A stretch of 41,086 bases of DNA from DASYHS01 sp035998295 (GTDB taxonomy: Bacteria; Pseudomonadota; Alphaproteobacteria; Azospirillales; Azospirillaceae): contig NZ_DASYHS010000240.1 of NCBI RefSeq assembly GCF_035998295.1, positions 1 to 41,086 of the forward strand, in the 5' to 3' direction. The notes beneath the pieces were generated by a model, which did not search any database, had not been told where the DNA came from, and was given only the letters and a program-made list of their open reading frames with translations. Numbering within the stretch: the stretch's first letter is position 1; each line of letters starts with the position of its first letter. Of this stretch, positions 16,273 through 25,260 are shown in pieces. The position numbers were made by a program, and so were the translations under genes.

Positions 16273-17355
16273 ATGACGGACCGGCCAATCGCCCGCACGG
16301 CACCGATCGCACCGGCCGCCGGATCGACCATCCAGCCGGCCATCCAGCCCGCCATCCAGCCGGCCGTCGACCCGTTCGGCAGGGCCATCACCTATCTGCG
16401 GGTTTCGGTGACCGACCGCTGCGACTTCCGCTGCGTGTACTGCATGTCCGAGGACATGGCCTTCCTGCCGAAGGCGGAGATCCTGTCCCTGGAGGAGATC
16501 GACCGCGTCTGCAGCGCCTTCATCGACCTCGGCGTGCGCAAGCTGCGCCTGACCGGCGGCGAGCCGCTGGTGCGCAAGAACGTGATGAGCCTGATCCGCA
16601 GCCTGGGCCGGCACCTGTCGGCCGGGACGCTGGATGAGCTGACGCTGACCACGAACGGCAGCCAGCTCGTGCGCCACGCGGAGGACCTGGCCGCCGCGGG
16701 CGTGCGCCGCATCAACGTCAGCCTGGACACCCTCGATCCGAACAAGTTCCGGGCCATCACCGGGTGGGGCCGTCTCGACGGCGTGCTCGACGGCCTGGCC
16801 GCGGCGAAGCGGGCCGGACTTTCGGTCAAGATCAACTGCGTGGCGCTGAAGGGCGTCAACGACGACGAGTTCCACCGCCTCGTCGAATGGTGCGGCGGCG
16901 AAGGCTTCGACCTCGTCTTCATCGAGGTGATGCCGATGGGCGAGATCGGCGCCGACGCTCGGCTCGACCAGTACCTGCCGCTGTCCATGGTCCGGGCCTC
17001 CCTGGCCGAGCGCTGGACGCTGGAGGAGAGCGACTACCGGACCGGCGGGCCGGCACGCTACGCCGTGTGCCGGGAGACCGGCGGCCGCGTCGGCTTCATC
17101 ACCCCGATGACCCATAATTTCTGCGAGAGCTGCAACCGCGTGCGCCTGACCTGCACCGGAACCCTGTATCTGTGCCTCGGCCAGGAGGACGCGGCCGATC
17201 TCCGCGCGCCGCTGCGCCGGTCGGACGAGGACGCCGACCTGGTCGCCGCGATCCGCGAGGCCGTCTCGCGCAAGCCGAAGGGACACGATTTCGTGATCGA
17301 CCGCAGGCGCCGCGGGCCGGCCGTGCCCCGGCACATGAGCGTCACCGGCGGCTGA
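16273..17355 (+). CDS. moaA: GTP 3',8-cyclase MoaA
   Basis: This radical-SAM enzyme of molybdenum-cofactor synthesis converts GTP to 3',8-cyclo-GTP, the first step toward cyclic pyranopterin monophosphate. The 360-residue protein has the SAM cluster motif C50-x3-C54-x2-C57, the TGGEPLVR segment, the C-terminal second 4Fe-4S ligands C284, C287 and C301, and the conserved Gly-Gly C-terminus. The ATG at 16273 has AAGGAG 13 nt upstream. The N-terminus before residue 33 is atypical and contains three repeats of I-Q-P-A from a 12-bp DNA repeat. nadK follows 18 nt downstream and is probably co-transcribed. Confidence 0.97.
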   Translation: MTDRPIARTAPIAPAAGSTIQPAIQPAIQPAVDPFGRAITYLRVSVTDRCDFRCVYCMSEDMAFLPKAEILSLEEIDRVCSAFIDLGVRKLRLTGGEPLVRKNVMSLIRSLGRHLSAGTLDELTLTTNGSQLVRHAEDLAAAGVRRINVSLDTLDPNKFRAITGWGRLDGVLDGLAAAKRAGLSVKINCVALKGVNDDEFHRLVEWCGGEGFDLVFIEVMPMGEIGADARLDQYLPLSMVRASLAERWTLEESDYRTGGPARYAVCRETGGRVGFITPMTHNFCESCNRVRLTCTGTLYLCLGQEDAADLRAPLRRSDEDADLVAAIREAVSRKPKGHDFVIDRRRRGPAVPRHMSVTGG

Positions 17356-17373
17356 CCGGAACGGACCGCCCCC

Positions 17374-18132
17374 ATGAAGATCGCCTTCCGCGCCACAGAC
17401 ACCGCCGACGCGCGCGAAGCATACGGCAGGCTCGTCTCGCGCTACGGGAACTGCGACCTCGACCAGGCCGACACCGTCGTGGCCCTCGGCGGCGACGGCT
17501 TCCTGCTGGAGACGCTGCACGAGACGATCGGGCGCGGGCTTCCGGTCTACGGCATGAACCGGGGATCGGTCGGGTTCCTGCTCAACGACTACATCGAGGA
17601 CGGTCTTCCCGAGCGGCTGGCGCGCGCGCAGATGGTGCCGCTGCACCCGCTGCGCATGGTCGCGACGCGGGCGGACGGCGGCACGGTGGAGGGCCTGGCC
17701 CTCAACGAGGTCTCCCTGCTGCGCGAGACCCGCCAGACGGCGAAGCTGCGGATCATCATCGACGGCGTCGTGCGGATGCCGGAACTGGTCTGCGACGGCT
17801 GCCTCGTCGCCACCCCGGCCGGCAGCACCGCCTACAACCTGTCCGCCCACGGGCCCATCGTACCGCTCGGCGCCGGCATCCTGGCGCTGACGCCGATCAG
17901 CGCCTTCCGGCCGCGCCGCTGGCGCGGCGCCCTGCTCCCGCACCAAGCCCGGGTGGTCTTCGAGGTGCTGGAACCCGGCAAGCGGCCCGTCAGCGCCGTC
18001 GCCGACTACACCGAGGTAAGGGAGGTCTCGCGGGTCGACGTGTTCGAGGACCGGGGCGTCCGGCTCTGCCTGCTCTTCGATCCCGAGCACAACCTGGAGG
18101 AGCGTATCCTCAAGGAGCAGTTCGCCCCCTGA
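17374..18132 (+). CDS. nadK: NAD kinase
   Basis: The 252-residue enzyme phosphorylates NAD to NADP in the cytosol. Diagnostic motifs are ALGGDGFLL (GGDG at 39-42, catalytic Asp41), YGMNRGSVGFL, LALNEVSLLRE, and the glycine-rich VATPAGSTAYNLSAHGPIV. This is the compact form typical of alphaproteobacteria, lacking an N-terminal extension. It follows moaA closely and converges with the downstream N-formylglutamate amidohydrolase gene. Confidence 0.96.
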   Translation: MKIAFRATDTADAREAYGRLVSRYGNCDLDQADTVVALGGDGFLLETLHETIGRGLPVYGMNRGSVGFLLNDYIEDGLPERLARAQMVPLHPLRMVATRADGGTVEGLALNEVSLLRETRQTAKLRIIIDGVVRMPELVCDGCLVATPAGSTAYNLSAHGPIVPLGAGILALTPISAFRPRRWRGALLPHQARVVFEVLEPGKRPVSAVADYTEVREVSRVDVFEDRGVRLCLLFDPEHNLEERILKEQFAP

Positions 18133-18141
18133 CGGCCGGCA

Positions 18142-18999
18142 TCACTCCGCCGCGGCCGCCGACGGCAGGAGGCAGCGATCCGCGATCGTGTCGATCAGGA
18201 CGCCGAGGTCGGCGCGCAACGCCTCGAAGCCGGCATTCCTCTCCAGCGTGTCCTCGTTCATGTAGAGGCCGCGGTGGATCTCGAGCTGCAGGCTGTGGAT
18301 GCCGCGCGCCGGATTGGAATAGCGGCGCACCAGCTCGACCCCCTTGTAGGGATCGTTGATCCGGACGCGATAGCCCATCCCCCTCAGCACGTCCGCGACG
18401 AGGCGGGTGAAGTCCGGGCCGCAGGTCGTGCCGTCCCGGTCGCCGAGCACGAAGTCGACCGCGTCCGGGCCCCCCGGCACGCCGAGCGTCGGCATGGAGT
18501 GGCAGTTGACGTGAAAGACCCGCCCATGGCTGCGGTGGAGGTCGTCCAGCAGCCGGGCGAGCTGCTCGTGGTAGGGCCGGTAATAGCGCTCGATCCGCTC
18601 CGCGACGTGGGCGACCGACAGGGGGCCGTCGTACATCGGGACGCCGGGCCGGCACAGCCGCCTGATCAGGCCCATGCCGGCGATGCTCTTCTCGCTGGGC
18701 CGCAGGGGCCAGGGCCAGACGCCGTCGATCAGTTCCGGCTCGATGTCGTCGAGCGCGCGGTTCACGTCGACGTAGCTGCGCGGGAACAGGGCCGCCAGCA
18801 GCGTCCCGCCCTTCTCCGGCACCGCCGCGAACAGCTCGTCGACATAGGTGTCCTCGGCTTGGCGCAGCAGCGAGAACGGACAGACGAACCCGAAATCGGC
18901 GGGATACAGGACGCCGCTGTGGGGAGAGTCGAAAACCAGCGGAAGCCGGTCGCCAGCCGGATCGTCCCGGACGAGCACATCCTGGATGACGAAGCTCAT
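18142..18999 (-). CDS. N-formylglutamate amidohydrolase family protein
   Basis: The 285-residue protein belongs to the N-formylglutamate deformylase family (HutG-type), which hydrolyses N-formyl-L-glutamate to formate and glutamate in one histidine-degradation route. Motifs include VFDSPHSG (22-29), LLRQAEDTYVDELF, PRSYVDVNRALDDIEPELIDG, HVNCHSMPTLG and LEIHRGLYMNE. No other hut genes are here, so the substrate may differ. It reads divergently from a zinc-carboxypeptidase-fold gene across a 209-bp gap. Confidence 0.9.
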   Translation of the reverse strand: MSFVIQDVLVRDDPAGDRLPLVFDSPHSGVLYPADFGFVCPFSLLRQAEDTYVDELFAAVPEKGGTLLAALFPRSYVDVNRALDDIEPELIDGVWPWPLRPSEKSIAGMGLIRRLCRPGVPMYDGPLSVAHVAERIERYYRPYHEQLARLLDDLHRSHGRVFHVNCHSMPTLGVPGGPDAVDFVLGDRDGTTCGPDFTRLVADVLRGMGYRVRINDPYKGVELVRRYSNPARGIHSLQLEIHRGLYMNEDTLERNAGFEALRADLGVLIDTIADRCLLPSAAAAE

Positions 19000-19179
19000 G
19001 GACCCTCCGTGCCCTCGACGGGGCGCCGCGCGCCCGCCCCAGGTTTCATTTTCGTTACGCGAGATATACAGGTTGCACCACCGCGCGTCACGTTCGAACC
19101 TTCCCCGGGGCAGGTAAACGGGCCATGCCCCATGCGCATTGCCCGAGCCCGGCGACAGCCTGTAGGGTGCGGCGGACGA

Positions 19180-19193
19180 GCCCGCATGCGGGC
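19180..19193. promoter_or_regulatory. 14-bp palindrome before the aspartoacylase-like gene
   Basis: GCCCGCATGCGGGC is a perfect palindrome ending 2 nt before the GAGGAA ribosome site of the gene starting at 19209. It could be an operator or an mRNA hairpin limiting ribosome access. The rest of the divergent gap (19000-19179) shows no clear motif. Confidence 0.3.
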
Positions 19194-19208
19194 CGAGGAA
19201 CGCGAGAC

Positions 19209-20183
19209 GTGATCGACATCCCCCCTCCCATAGAGCTGACGCCGCCCGATCTCGACGAGCATCGGAAAGGCAACATGGGGGTGGAGTACGTCACGACTCT
19301 GGAAGGCGGCGCACCCGGCCCGCATGCCGTGATCACGGCGCTGATCCACGGCAACGAGCTGTGCGGCGCCGTGGCGCTCGACTTCCTGCTGCGGGCCCGG
19401 TTCACGCCGCGCCGCGGCAGGCTCACCCTCGTCTTCGCGAACGTCGCCGCGTTCCGGACCTTCGACCCGTCGAACCCGTCGCTCTCCCGGTTCCTGGACG
19501 AGGACATGAACCGCGTCTGGTCGCCCGAAGTCCTGGACGGTCCCCGAACCAGCATCGAGCTCGCCCGGGCGCGCGAGATCCGGCCCGTGGTCGAGGCCGC
19601 CGACTTCCTCCTGGACCTGCACTCCATGCAGTATCCGGGGGAGCCGCTGACGCTGTGCGGCCGGACCAAGCGGGGCCGCGCGCTCGCCCGGGCACTCGGC
19701 TTCCCGGGCTGGGTCGTCAGCGACGGCGGTCACGAGGGCGGTCGCCGGCTGATCGACCATCCGGTCTTCTCCAGCCCGTCCGGCGCGCCCACCGCGTTGC
19801 TGGTGGAATGCGGCCAGCACTGGGAAGCCGTCGCCGCGCTGAACGCGATCGAGGCGGTCCTGCGCTTCCTGCTCCATCTCGGCATGGCCGACGAGGCGTT
19901 CGCCACCCCCCATCTCGGCGCGCCGGCCCGAGGCGGGCAGCGCTTCGTGGAAGTGACGCACGTCGTCACGGCGCTCACCGACCATTTCGTCCTGGAAACC
20001 GATCTGGACAGCATGGACGTGATCGGGCGCGCCGGCACGCTGATCGCGCGCGACGGCCGGCACGAGATCCGGACCCCCTACGACGGTTGCGTCCTCGTGA
20101 TGCCCGCGCGCCGGGTGCGGCGCGGACAGACCGCGGTCCGCCTCGGGCGCCTGGTTCCCGACGCCTGCCGGGCCGACCGGTGA
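19209..20183 (+). CDS. Succinylglutamate desuccinylase/aspartoacylase family zinc hydrolase
   Basis: The 324-residue protein has the zinc-carboxypeptidase fold of AstE/ASPA: ALIHGNELCG provides ligands His47 and Glu50, DEDMNRVW (98-104) matches the substrate-binding Asn-Arg, LLDLHSM provides ligand His138, and TALLVECGQHWE carries the likely catalytic Glu. It probably removes an acyl group from an N-acyl amino acid. The GTG at 19209 was preferred because GAGGAA precedes it; the frame is open 28 codons upstream. Its stop overlaps the GTG of the next gene (GTGA), indicating coupling. Confidence 0.88.
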   Translation: MIDIPPPIELTPPDLDEHRKGNMGVEYVTTLEGGAPGPHAVITALIHGNELCGAVALDFLLRARFTPRRGRLTLVFANVAAFRTFDPSNPSLSRFLDEDMNRVWSPEVLDGPRTSIELARAREIRPVVEAADFLLDLHSMQYPGEPLTLCGRTKRGRALARALGFPGWVVSDGGHEGGRRLIDHPVFSSPSGAPTALLVECGQHWEAVAALNAIEAVLRFLLHLGMADEAFATPHLGAPARGGQRFVEVTHVVTALTDHFVLETDLDSMDVIGRAGTLIARDGRHEIRTPYDGCVLVMPARRVRRGQTAVRLGRLVPDACRADR

Positions 20184-21256
20184 CCGAGCGCCGATCCGTC
20201 CTCGCGAGCACCCGCCCGTTCGTTTCCGCCCTCGCCCTGGCCGCCGCGGGCGGCACCGTGGCGGCCTGGATCGGGCTGCCTCTGGCCTGGATGATCGGCG
20301 CCATGCTCGCGACCGGCGCCGCAGCCGTTTCGGGTGCGGCCGTCTCGATCCCGCTCAAGCTGCGCTCGGCGATGATAATGGTGCTGGGCATCATGCTCGG
20401 CGGCAGCTTCACGCCCGAGATCCTCGATCAGGCGGCACGCTGGTCGGTGACGCTGGCGGGTCTCGCCGCCTATGTCGTCGTCGCGGGCGCGGCCGGGACG
20501 CTCGTCCTGCGCCGGTTCGCGCGCCTCGATCCGGCCACGGCCTATTTCACGGCGATGCCCGGCGGCCTGACCGAAATGGTCATCGCGGGCGGGGCGATGG
20601 GCGGCGACGACCGGACCATAGCCCTGGCGCACAGCACGCGGGTCATGCTGGTCGTGCTCGCAATCCCGTTCTGGTTCGCCTTCGTCGAGGGCTACCAGCC
20701 CGGCGGGGGCGGAGCCGCGGGCCAGGCGGCCACGGCCATGAGCCTGCGGGACATGGCCCTGGTCGCGGCCGCCGCGGCCGGGATGCCGATCGCGGCGGTG
20801 CTGCGCCTACCGGTGCCGGCACTCCTCGGGCCGCTCTTCCTGTCGGCCGCCATCCATATCGCCGGCCTGACCGAGGGGCAGCCGCCGGGCCTGCTGGTCG
20901 CGGCCGCGCAGGTCGTCGTCGGGGCGGCGATCGGCTGCCGCTTCGCCGGGGTTCCTGCGATCCGGATCGCGAAAGTCGCGGGCCTGGCGCTCGGGCTGAC
21001 GGCCCTGATGCTGGCGCTCGACGTCGCGGCGGCGCTGGTCCTCCACCGCATGACCGGCATCGGGATGCCTGCGCTCGTCCTGGCCTATTCGCCCGGCGGC
21101 TTCGCCGAGATGAGCCTGGTCGCCCTGGCCCTCGACATCGACACCGCGTTCGTGGCGACGCATCAGATCGCTCGCATCGTCATGGTTGTGATGCTGGCGC
21201 CCCTCGCCTTCCGGCTGCTCCGGCGCCGGCGCCCCGGAGGCGTTCCGGCCGACTGA
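20180..21256 (+). CDS. AbrB-type (AmoA-like) duplicated-domain membrane protein
   Basis: The 358-residue protein is an integral inner-membrane protein with about 10 hydrophobic segments. Two related halves each show a PGG motif in a similar setting: TAYFTAMPGGLTEMV and LVLAYSPGGFAEMSLVALAL. This is the hallmark of the membrane AbrB duplication family, often mislabelled as an AbrB transcriptional regulator or ammonia monooxygenase. The transported substrate is unknown. The GTG at 20180 overlaps the preceding stop codon, linking it to the aspartoacylase-like enzyme. Confidence 0.88.
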   Translation: MTERRSVLASTRPFVSALALAAAGGTVAAWIGLPLAWMIGAMLATGAAAVSGAAVSIPLKLRSAMIMVLGIMLGGSFTPEILDQAARWSVTLAGLAAYVVVAGAAGTLVLRRFARLDPATAYFTAMPGGLTEMVIAGGAMGGDDRTIALAHSTRVMLVVLAIPFWFAFVEGYQPGGGGAAGQAATAMSLRDMALVAAAAAGMPIAAVLRLPVPALLGPLFLSAAIHIAGLTEGQPPGLLVAAAQVVVGAAIGCRFAGVPAIRIAKVAGLALGLTALMLALDVAAALVLHRMTGIGMPALVLAYSPGGFAEMSLVALALDIDTAFVATHQIARIVMVVMLAPLAFRLLRRRRPGGVPAD

Positions 21257-21322
21257 CCGGATGCCCGCCAGAACCATGGAAGCTCCGGAACCGTTAGTGA
21301 TGCGGACCAACCGGGGAACCTC

Positions 21323-22435
21323 ATGAACGAGAAGAGCGCGGCACCGCATCTGGAGGCCCAGCCGCGGCCCACAATGCGGCGCGCCGTCCAGGAAGGCCGG
21401 TCGGGAGCCGAGAGGTTCGCCGTCGTCGGCCTGTTCACGCTCGCCGTCTTCTACACGCTGTACCTCGCCCGCGACCTGCTGCTGCCGATCTGCCTCGCGA
21501 TCCTGCTGAGCCTGCTGCTGCGCCCGGTGATCAAGGGAATGAAGCGCCTGCACGTCCCGGAATGGCTGGGCGCGGCATTCGTCGTCGCGGGCCTCTTCGG
21601 CGCCACCGCCGTCCTGATCTACAGCCTGAGCGAGCCGGCCACCACCTGGATCCAGCGAGGGCCGCTGCTGATGCGGCAGCTCGAGTTCAAGCTCGGCGAC
21701 ATCCGCGAATCGATCGAGGCGGCGCGCTCGGCCTCCCAGGAGATCGAGCAGATCACCGCCCAGCCGACCCCCGGGACCGCGCAGGTCGTCGTACAGGAAG
21801 CCTCGCTGGCCGAACGCCTCCTCACGCAGACGCAGGTCATCTTCGCCGGCTTCCTCATCATGCTCGTGCTGCTCTACTTCTTCCTCGCGCAGGGCCGGCG
21901 GATGCTCGAAAGCCTGATCGGGACGATGTCCCGCATCGAGGACCGCATGCACTACGCCACCATCGCGAATACGGTGCAGCGCAACATCGCGAGCTACCTC
22001 GCGACCGTGACGCTGATCAACGCGACGCTAGGGGCGATCACCGCGGTCGTGATGTTCGTGCTCGGCGTACCGAACCCCGTGCTCTGGGGCGTGGTCGGCG
22101 GGACGCTGAACTTCGTCCCCTATCTGGGCTCGGCGGTGACCCTCGCCATTCTCACGGTGGTGTCGATCCTGAGCTTCGACGACTTCTGGCACATCGCGCT
22201 CCCCCCGATCGCCTGGCTGTGCCTCACGACGGTCGAGGGCAACTTCGTGACGCCCACCATCGTCGGCCGGCGCCTGACGCTGAACCCGATCGCCGTCTTC
22301 GTCGCGATCCTGTTCTGGGGCTGGCTATGGGGCGTGCCGGGCGCGTTGCTGGCGGTTCCGATCCTCGCCGTCTTCAAGATCATATGCGACGCCCACAAGC
22401 CCCTTCACGGGCTGGGCGCGCTGCTGGGAGGCTGA
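21323..22435 (+). CDS. AI-2E family transporter (PerM/TqsA-like)
   Basis: The 370-residue protein has the AI-2E family layout: a cytoplasmic N-terminus, paired membrane segments (33-60 and 75-100), a soluble helical segment (105-165), then further membrane segments from 170. Conserved family stretches are NPVLWGVVGGTLNFVPYLG and the late EGNFVTPTIVGRRLTLNP. Members include TqsA and the sodium/proton antiporter-like proteins; substrate cannot be inferred. The ATG at 21323 follows GGGGAACCTC. It appears to be transcribed alone. Confidence 0.92.
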   Translation: MNEKSAAPHLEAQPRPTMRRAVQEGRSGAERFAVVGLFTLAVFYTLYLARDLLLPICLAILLSLLLRPVIKGMKRLHVPEWLGAAFVVAGLFGATAVLIYSLSEPATTWIQRGPLLMRQLEFKLGDIRESIEAARSASQEIEQITAQPTPGTAQVVVQEASLAERLLTQTQVIFAGFLIMLVLLYFFLAQGRRMLESLIGTMSRIEDRMHYATIANTVQRNIASYLATVTLINATLGAITAVVMFVLGVPNPVLWGVVGGTLNFVPYLGSAVTLAILTVVSILSFDDFWHIALPPIAWLCLTTVEGNFVTPTIVGRRLTLNPIAVFVAILFWGWLWGVPGALLAVPILAVFKIICDAHKPLHGLGALLGG

Positions 22436-22610
22436 CGCCGGCCGGGGCGACGTCGACCGACGCGCGGGCATGGCCGCCATGCGCAGGCAACCGGTCGCCG
22501 CCGCTCCCCTACCCGGCTAGGCTCCGGGCCGCACGCAAGCGAGCTCCCGGAGCCCGACCCTGACCGCCGCATCCTCCACCAAGGCCGAACGCCTCCCCCG
22601 CCGCGGCTTC

Positions 22611-23480
22611 ATGCTCCTGGCCGGGATCACCCTGTTCTGGGGCCTCAACTGGCCGGCGATGAAGATCGCGATGCTCGACATCGAGCCTTGGGCCTTCCGC
22701 GGCCTGTGCCTCGCGGTCGGCGCGCTGGGAATGGTCGCGACGGCCCGGGCGGGCGGGCGGAGCCTGCACGTCCCCCGCTCCGACATTCTGCCCCTGGTGG
22801 CCGTGTCGCTCCTCAACGTGACGGGCTGGCATCTCGCCTCCGCGCTCGGCCTCGCCGAGATGCAGGCCGGACGCGCCTCCATCGTCGCGTTCACGATGCC
22901 CTTGTGGGCGTCGCTCCTGGGGGTGCTGCTGCTGGGCGAGCGCATGACCGCGGCACGGGTCGCGGGGCTGGCGCTCGGCCTCGCCGGCATGGGGGCGCTG
23001 CTCGCCTCCGACGTCGCCAGCGTGATCGCCGCGCCTCGCGGGGTGCTGCTGATGCTGCTGGGCGCGCTTTGCTGGGCGGGCGGCACGGTGATGCTGAAGG
23101 CGGTCCGCTGGAACCTCGACACGATGCAGCTGGCCGCCTGGCAGCTCGCCATCGGCAGCGTCCCGGTGGTCCTGGGCGCCTTCGCGGTGGGCAGCCCTTC
23201 GACGATCCTCGCCGTCGGCTGGACGACCGGCCTGGCCGCGCTCTACACCTGCCTGATCCCGATGATCTGGTGCCATTACGCCTGGTACAGCGTCGTCTCG
23301 CTGTTTCCGGCGAACGTGGCGGCGATCGGCACGTTGGCGATACCGGTCGTCGGCGTCTTCAGCAGCGCCCTGCTGCTGGGAGAGGCGGTCGGGCCGAACG
23401 AGCTCGCGGCGCTGGCGCTCGTGGTCGCCGGCCTGTTCCTCGTGATGATCTTTCCGGGCCTGCCGGCGTCGAGGCGGTAG
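22611..23480 (+). CDS. EamA/DMT superfamily transporter
   Basis: The 289-residue frame holds about ten membrane helices in two EamA repeats (1-130 and 140-285). The N-terminal FWGLNWPAMKIA and the LGEAVGPNELAALALVVAGL ending are typical of drug/metabolite exporters. The first ATG (22611) would remove most of the usual N-terminal cytoplasmic tail. An in-frame CTG at 22560 with GGAG 8 nt upstream would add 17 residues (LTAASSTKAERLPRRGF) and is a plausible non-ATG start; no ATG or GTG lies between it and the upstream stop. Substrate unknown. Confidence 0.88.
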   Translation: MLLAGITLFWGLNWPAMKIAMLDIEPWAFRGLCLAVGALGMVATARAGGRSLHVPRSDILPLVAVSLLNVTGWHLASALGLAEMQAGRASIVAFTMPLWASLLGVLLLGERMTAARVAGLALGLAGMGALLASDVASVIAAPRGVLLMLLGALCWAGGTVMLKAVRWNLDTMQLAAWQLAIGSVPVVLGAFAVGSPSTILAVGWTTGLAALYTCLIPMIWCHYAWYSVVSLFPANVAAIGTLAIPVVGVFSSALLLGEAVGPNELAALALVVAGLFLVMIFPGLPASRR

Positions 23481-23486
23481 CGCGCG

Positions 23487-24428
23487 TCAGGCCAGCGACG
23501 CCAGTTCGCCGGCGCGCGGCAGGTCGGCGCCGCGACGGCCGCAGGTGATCGACGCGGCCTCGATCGCCGTGTCGAGCAGGCCGGCGAGACGGTCGCCGTC
23601 CAGCGCGTCCAGACTGCCGGGGGCGAGCAGCCCCTGCCGGTCGAGCACGGCGAGCACGGCGGCCTGGAAGCTGTCCCCCGCCCCCACCGTATCGAGCACG
23701 GAGACCGGCCGGCCGGGCCGCTCGGCCCGTGCCGCCCCGGACACGGCCAGCGCGCCGTTCGGCCCGTCCGTCACCAGCACGAGGCGCGCGCCGAGCCCGC
23801 GCCAGCGCGCGGCGGCGTCGGCGGCGGCAAGGCCGGGGTAGAGATGGCCGAGGTCCTCCGTGCTGGCCTTGACCAGATGGGCATGACGGACCAGCCCCTC
23901 GAACCGGCTGCGGAACGCCGCCATGTCCGGAACCAGGCGGGCGCGCACGTTCGGGTCGAGCGCCACGACCCGGGCCCCCGCCTCGCGCAGGAGCAGGGTC
24001 TCGTAGGCCGTCGCCGCCGGCTCGACCGCGAGCGAGAAGGACCCGAAATGGAGGGCGCGCACCGCGGGGTCGAGGCGTGCCGGCAGGTCGCCGGGCGAGA
24101 GGCCGCGGTCGGCCGCGCCGTCGCCGAGGAAGACGTAGTCGGGCGAGCCGTCGGTCCGGGTGGCGACGAAGGAAACCGTGGTCGGCCGGGCCGTGCGCCG
24201 GACATGGCCGAGCTCGACGCCCTCGGCCTCGAGCCGCCCGGCCAGATGGCGGCCGAAGGCGTCGGTCGACAGCGCCGACAGGAATCCCGACCGCCGGCCG
24301 AGCCGGGCAAGGCCGACGGCGACGTTGAACGGCGACCCGCCGGCAACCCCGGTGAAGGACAGCCCGTGCGGAGCGTCCGGGGCCGAGGGGAAGAAGTCGA
24401 TCAGCGCCTCTCCGCAAACCAGGATCAT
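23487..24428 (-). CDS. PfkB family carbohydrate kinase (fructokinase-like)
   Basis: The 313-residue ribokinase-fold enzyme opens with MILVCGEALIDFFP and has GGSPFNVAVGLARLG (30-44), the LDPNVRARL motif (157-165) and the signature DTVGAGDSFQAA (246-257) with catalytic base Asp252. These features fit fructokinase/2-dehydro-3-deoxygluconokinase-type enzymes; fructokinase is the best guess. It is divergent from a P-loop kinase and a decayed D-lyxose isomerase gene, which points to a former sugar-use locus. Confidence 0.9.
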   Translation of the reverse strand: MILVCGEALIDFFPSAPDAPHGLSFTGVAGGSPFNVAVGLARLGRRSGFLSALSTDAFGRHLAGRLEAEGVELGHVRRTARPTTVSFVATRTDGSPDYVFLGDGAADRGLSPGDLPARLDPAVRALHFGSFSLAVEPAATAYETLLLREAGARVVALDPNVRARLVPDMAAFRSRFEGLVRHAHLVKASTEDLGHLYPGLAAADAAARWRGLGARLVLVTDGPNGALAVSGAARAERPGRPVSVLDTVGAGDSFQAAVLAVLDRQGLLAPGSLDALDGDRLAGLLDTAIEAASITCGRRGADLPRAGELASLA

Positions 24429-24564
24429 CGCAACTCCGCCCGGACGAAGACGAACGAACGGATCTTGTAGCCCTTGCGCCGCCCCGCGTCACGGGGTCGG
24501 ATAGCGGTTCACGCGAGGCGGGCGGCATTCCCGCCCCCCGCGCCCGCCCAAGGGAGGACAAGCG

Positions 24565-25233
24565 ATGCAGGACCCGTTGCCGGCCGCCGCCGGGATAATC
24601 GTCGAGGCGGAGTTGCGGACCCTGCTGGGCGCGCTCGCGACGACGCCGCCCGGCCGCCGGCTGACGGTCGGGATCGCCGGACCGCCCGGCGCCGGGAAGA
24701 GCACGGTGGCCGAGGCGCTCGCGGCGGCCCTCGACCGGGCGTGCGGCCGGACGATCGCGGCGGTGGTGCCGATGGACGGCTACCACCTGTCCAACGCCGT
24801 GCTCGACGCCCGCGGATTGCGGGCCGTGAAGGGACGGCCGGAGACATTCGACGCCGAGAGCTTCGCGGCCCTGCTGCCACGCGTGCGCGACGGCGAATCG
24901 CCGCTGCCCGTCCCGACCTTCACGCGCGACCTCGACGAGCCGACGCCGGGCGGGATCGTCCTGGGCGGGAACCATCGGATCGCGCTGGTCGAGGGGAACT
25001 ACCTGTACCTGCGGTCGGGTTCCTGGCCGGCGGCCGCGGCGATGCTCGACCGCCGGGTGTTCCTGATGGTGGACCGGGAGGCCTGCCGGGGCAGGCTGCT
25101 CGCCCGTCACGTCCGGTTCGGCAAGACGCCGGAACACGCCGCGCGCCACGTCGAGACCGTCGACCTCGTGAACTGGGACCGCATCGTCGGGGATTTCGAA
25201 CCCGGCTCGGCGGTCGTCTATCAGAACGGCTGA
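24565..25233 (+). CDS. P-loop nucleoside/sugar kinase family protein (FrcK-like)
   Basis: The 222-residue protein is a uridine-kinase/pantothenate-kinase-like P-loop kinase: Walker A GPPGAGKS (39-46), VVPMDGYHLSN carrying the catalytic Asp, KGRPETFD, PTFTRDLDEP and LVEGNYLYL. Members of this group sit in rhizobial fructose-transport operons as FrcK, and some are annotated nucleoside/nucleotide kinase. Phosphoacceptor unknown. A strong GGGAGG ribosome site lies 8 nt before the ATG. The next gene downstream is the relic of a D-lyxose isomerase, a known neighbour for this family, by recollection. Confidence 0.87.
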   Translation: MQDPLPAAAGIIVEAELRTLLGALATTPPGRRLTVGIAGPPGAGKSTVAEALAAALDRACGRTIAAVVPMDGYHLSNAVLDARGLRAVKGRPETFDAESFAALLPRVRDGESPLPVPTFTRDLDEPTPGGIVLGGNHRIALVEGNYLYLRSGSWPAAAAMLDRRVFLMVDREACRGRLLARHVRFGKTPEHAARHVETVDLVNWDRIVGDFEPGSAVVYQNG

Positions 25234-25260
25234 ACCAAGGACGTGGACGGGAGGATCGGC

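Noticed and set aside
13917..16637. 906-codon plus-strand frame opposite the AsmA-like gene and across moaA
   Set aside because: Ser/Arg/Ala-rich shadow frame crossing two well-supported genes.
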